Part shown: positions 63,256-64,000 of the stretch, one piece after another
How the letters are laid out: every line of letters starts with the position of its first letter
How positions within the stretch are numbered: position 1 is the stretch's first letter
Source: Thalassotalea mangrovi
GTDB taxonomy: Bacteria; Pseudomonadota; Gammaproteobacteria; Enterobacterales; Alteromonadaceae
DNA: 64,000 bases
NCBI RefSeq assembly: GCF_005116735.1
Contig: NZ_SWDB01000029.1
Span: 46,867-110,866 of the forward strand
Direction: 5' to 3'
Translations under genes and position numbers: made by a program
The notes under the pieces: model-generated
Database searches by the model: none
The model's input: the letters and a program-made list of their open reading frames with translations, nothing else
What the model was told of the DNA's origin: nothing

Positions 63256-63646
63256 GTATTCAATTTTAGTAATACTGCTTCTCACACTAGTCTTCCCTAT
63301 TATTTTTATCTATAAGAAGGTAAACAATAGAATGCTTTTTGTAGCACTGTATACTGGATATTCATTCTTAATAATTACATTACTTCACTTGGTTGCATCT
63401 CCATTTGCCTGGTTTTTAATTAAGATAATTCCTGACCTTACTGAAAGTCTTAGTAGTAAAGGTGAAGAATTGAATAGTTTCATGATTTATTTTCTAAGTA
63501 TTTGTGATTTTATACATGAAAATTATATTTTCTTGATTTTGCCAGTTTTGACTTTATGGCTACCGATAAAAATTCATCGAAAGTATAAAGTTATACATCT
63601 AATAAAGCCTTTAAAACCGTACGCAAGCGCACCGGACTTGCAATAA
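63242..63646 (+). CDS. Hypothetical membrane protein
   Basis: The 134-residue product starts at a GTG (63242) preceded by AAGGAG at eight bases. It has three or four hydrophobic segments (IEYSILVILLLTLVFPIIFIY, FVALYTGYSFLIITLLHLVASPF, FMIYFLSICDF, YIFLILPVLTLWLP). No function can be assigned. The low GC content fits the accessory nature of this end of the window. Confidence 0.5.
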   Translation: MSLIEYSILVILLLTLVFPIIFIYKKVNNRMLFVALYTGYSFLIITLLHLVASPFAWFLIKIIPDLTESLSSKGEELNSFMIYFLSICDFIHENYIFLILPVLTLWLPIKIHRKYKVIHLIKPLKPYASAPDLQ

Positions 63647-63842
63647 ATTGCTCGCCTTTAACGGAGGTTTCAACTCAAAAAATCATCGAATATTGGTAAT
63701 TGCTATCGGGCTGAAAATGGCACGTTTGCGTCAGTAGGCGATATATCGTAAGTTATTGATTAATTGAGTAGTGGCGAACGGCTGTTGCGAGCTATAAGCA
63801 GAAGTAGTTGCAGACTAATAGAAATAACTAATTGAGATTGAA

Positions 63843-63925
63843 ATGCATAGAGTATTTTTACAGGTCATAGTGCTAATAGCATGTTCAGTAGTAATTAGTT
63901 TTAAGTTGAATTCAACTCTAGAAAC
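63843..63925 (+). pseudogene. 5' fragment of a secreted/lipoprotein gene cut by an insertion sequence
   Basis: A frame with GAGATTGAA before the ATG encodes MHRVFLQVIVLIACSVVISFK, a signal-peptide-like start with a possible lipobox LIAC, then LNSTLET. At 63926 the IS3-type end TGAATCGCCACC begins and the frame soon stops (TAG at 63945-63947). The rest of the gene lies beyond the element, outside the window. Confidence 0.5.
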
Positions 63926-64000
63926 TGAATCGCCACCAATAACTTAGACACTTCTGAGTTGTTCTTGATAGCGTGTTTCATACTCTACTGGAGATAGTAG
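63926..64000 (-). mobile_element. IS3-family insertion sequence, left-hand part
   Basis: The element begins TGAATCGCCACCAATAACTTAGACA and continues past the window end. On the minus strand it encodes the C terminus of the OrfB transposase (see 63944-64000). The outward TG at the end is usual for IS3-family elements. Confidence 0.7.
63944..64000 (-). CDS. IS3-family transposase OrfB, C-terminal 18 residues
   Basis: The visible part reads LLSPVEYETRYQEQLRSV and a stop codon at 63944-63946. 'LSPVEYE' is the common C-terminal motif of IS3-family rve-type transposases. The gene continues beyond the window edge, so it may be complete or broken. Confidence 0.75.
   Translation of the reverse strand, partial: LLSPVEYETRYQEQLRSV

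Overview
The window looks like chromosomal DNA of a marine gammaproteobacterium, most likely in the Alteromonadales (Colwellia / Thalassotalea / Alteromonas neighbourhood). This rests on the gltA / sdhCDAB-sucABCD arrangement, the rimP-nusA-infB-rbfA-truB-rpsO-pnp-nlpI order, a SucB with two lipoyl domains, a VCR-like attC site and TACCAAT-ended MITE-like elements. The genus is inference; no rRNA or tRNA gene was found.

Layout. 1-4640: the 3' end of fadE, then small accessory genes (lipoprotein, SRPBCC, methyltransferase, PLP-dependent D-cysteine desulfhydrase-like enzyme, DUF1801, VOC). 4750-5122: a tandem palindromic repeat block after the sucD terminator. 5194-16793: the TCA block, sdhCDAB-sucABCD on the minus strand from one good promoter, with gltA divergent. 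17292-19374: a 60-bp MITE, a receiver-first histidine kinase and tcdA. 19431-22157: a secreted intradiol dioxygenase, two copies of an unusual hairpin-array element, an attC site, small membrane/lipoprotein genes and an IS3 scar. 22162-31697: PQQ-type sugar dehydrogenase, an ABC-2 exporter split by a 273-bp MITE, a YbaY-META lipoprotein, a VOC protein, an Asp/Glu racemase, a CsdA-CsdE fusion and a predicted membrane-anchored metallopeptidase. 31780-42777: nlpI and pnp, then rpsO through rimP, with a dienelactone hydrolase gene between pnp and rpsO flanked by REP-like palindromes. 43105-43306: a third hairpin array.

43300-48543 is a tight operon: an MFS/GPH sugar importer, a GH94 phosphorylase fused to a gluconokinase, and a secreted CBM9-like protein. 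The fusion predicts cellobionate (or a related aldonate disaccharide) phosphorolysis to glucose-1-phosphate and gluconate, with the gluconate phosphorylated by the same polypeptide.

48752-61930 holds two trans-envelope modules with the same plan (inner-membrane exporter + LolA-like periplasmic protein + outer-membrane barrel). One is driven by a LolCDE/MacB-like ABC transporter. The other is driven by an RND/MMPL protein, ends with a YgaP-like DUF2892 protein, and is divergent from a BigR/SqrR-like ArsR repressor carrying the two cysteines of persulfide sensors. A slipin-NfeD pair lies between them. The right end has a lipoprotein DsbA flanked by repeats, two small membrane proteins, and an IS3-family element entering from the right that interrupts a small secreted or lipoprotein gene.
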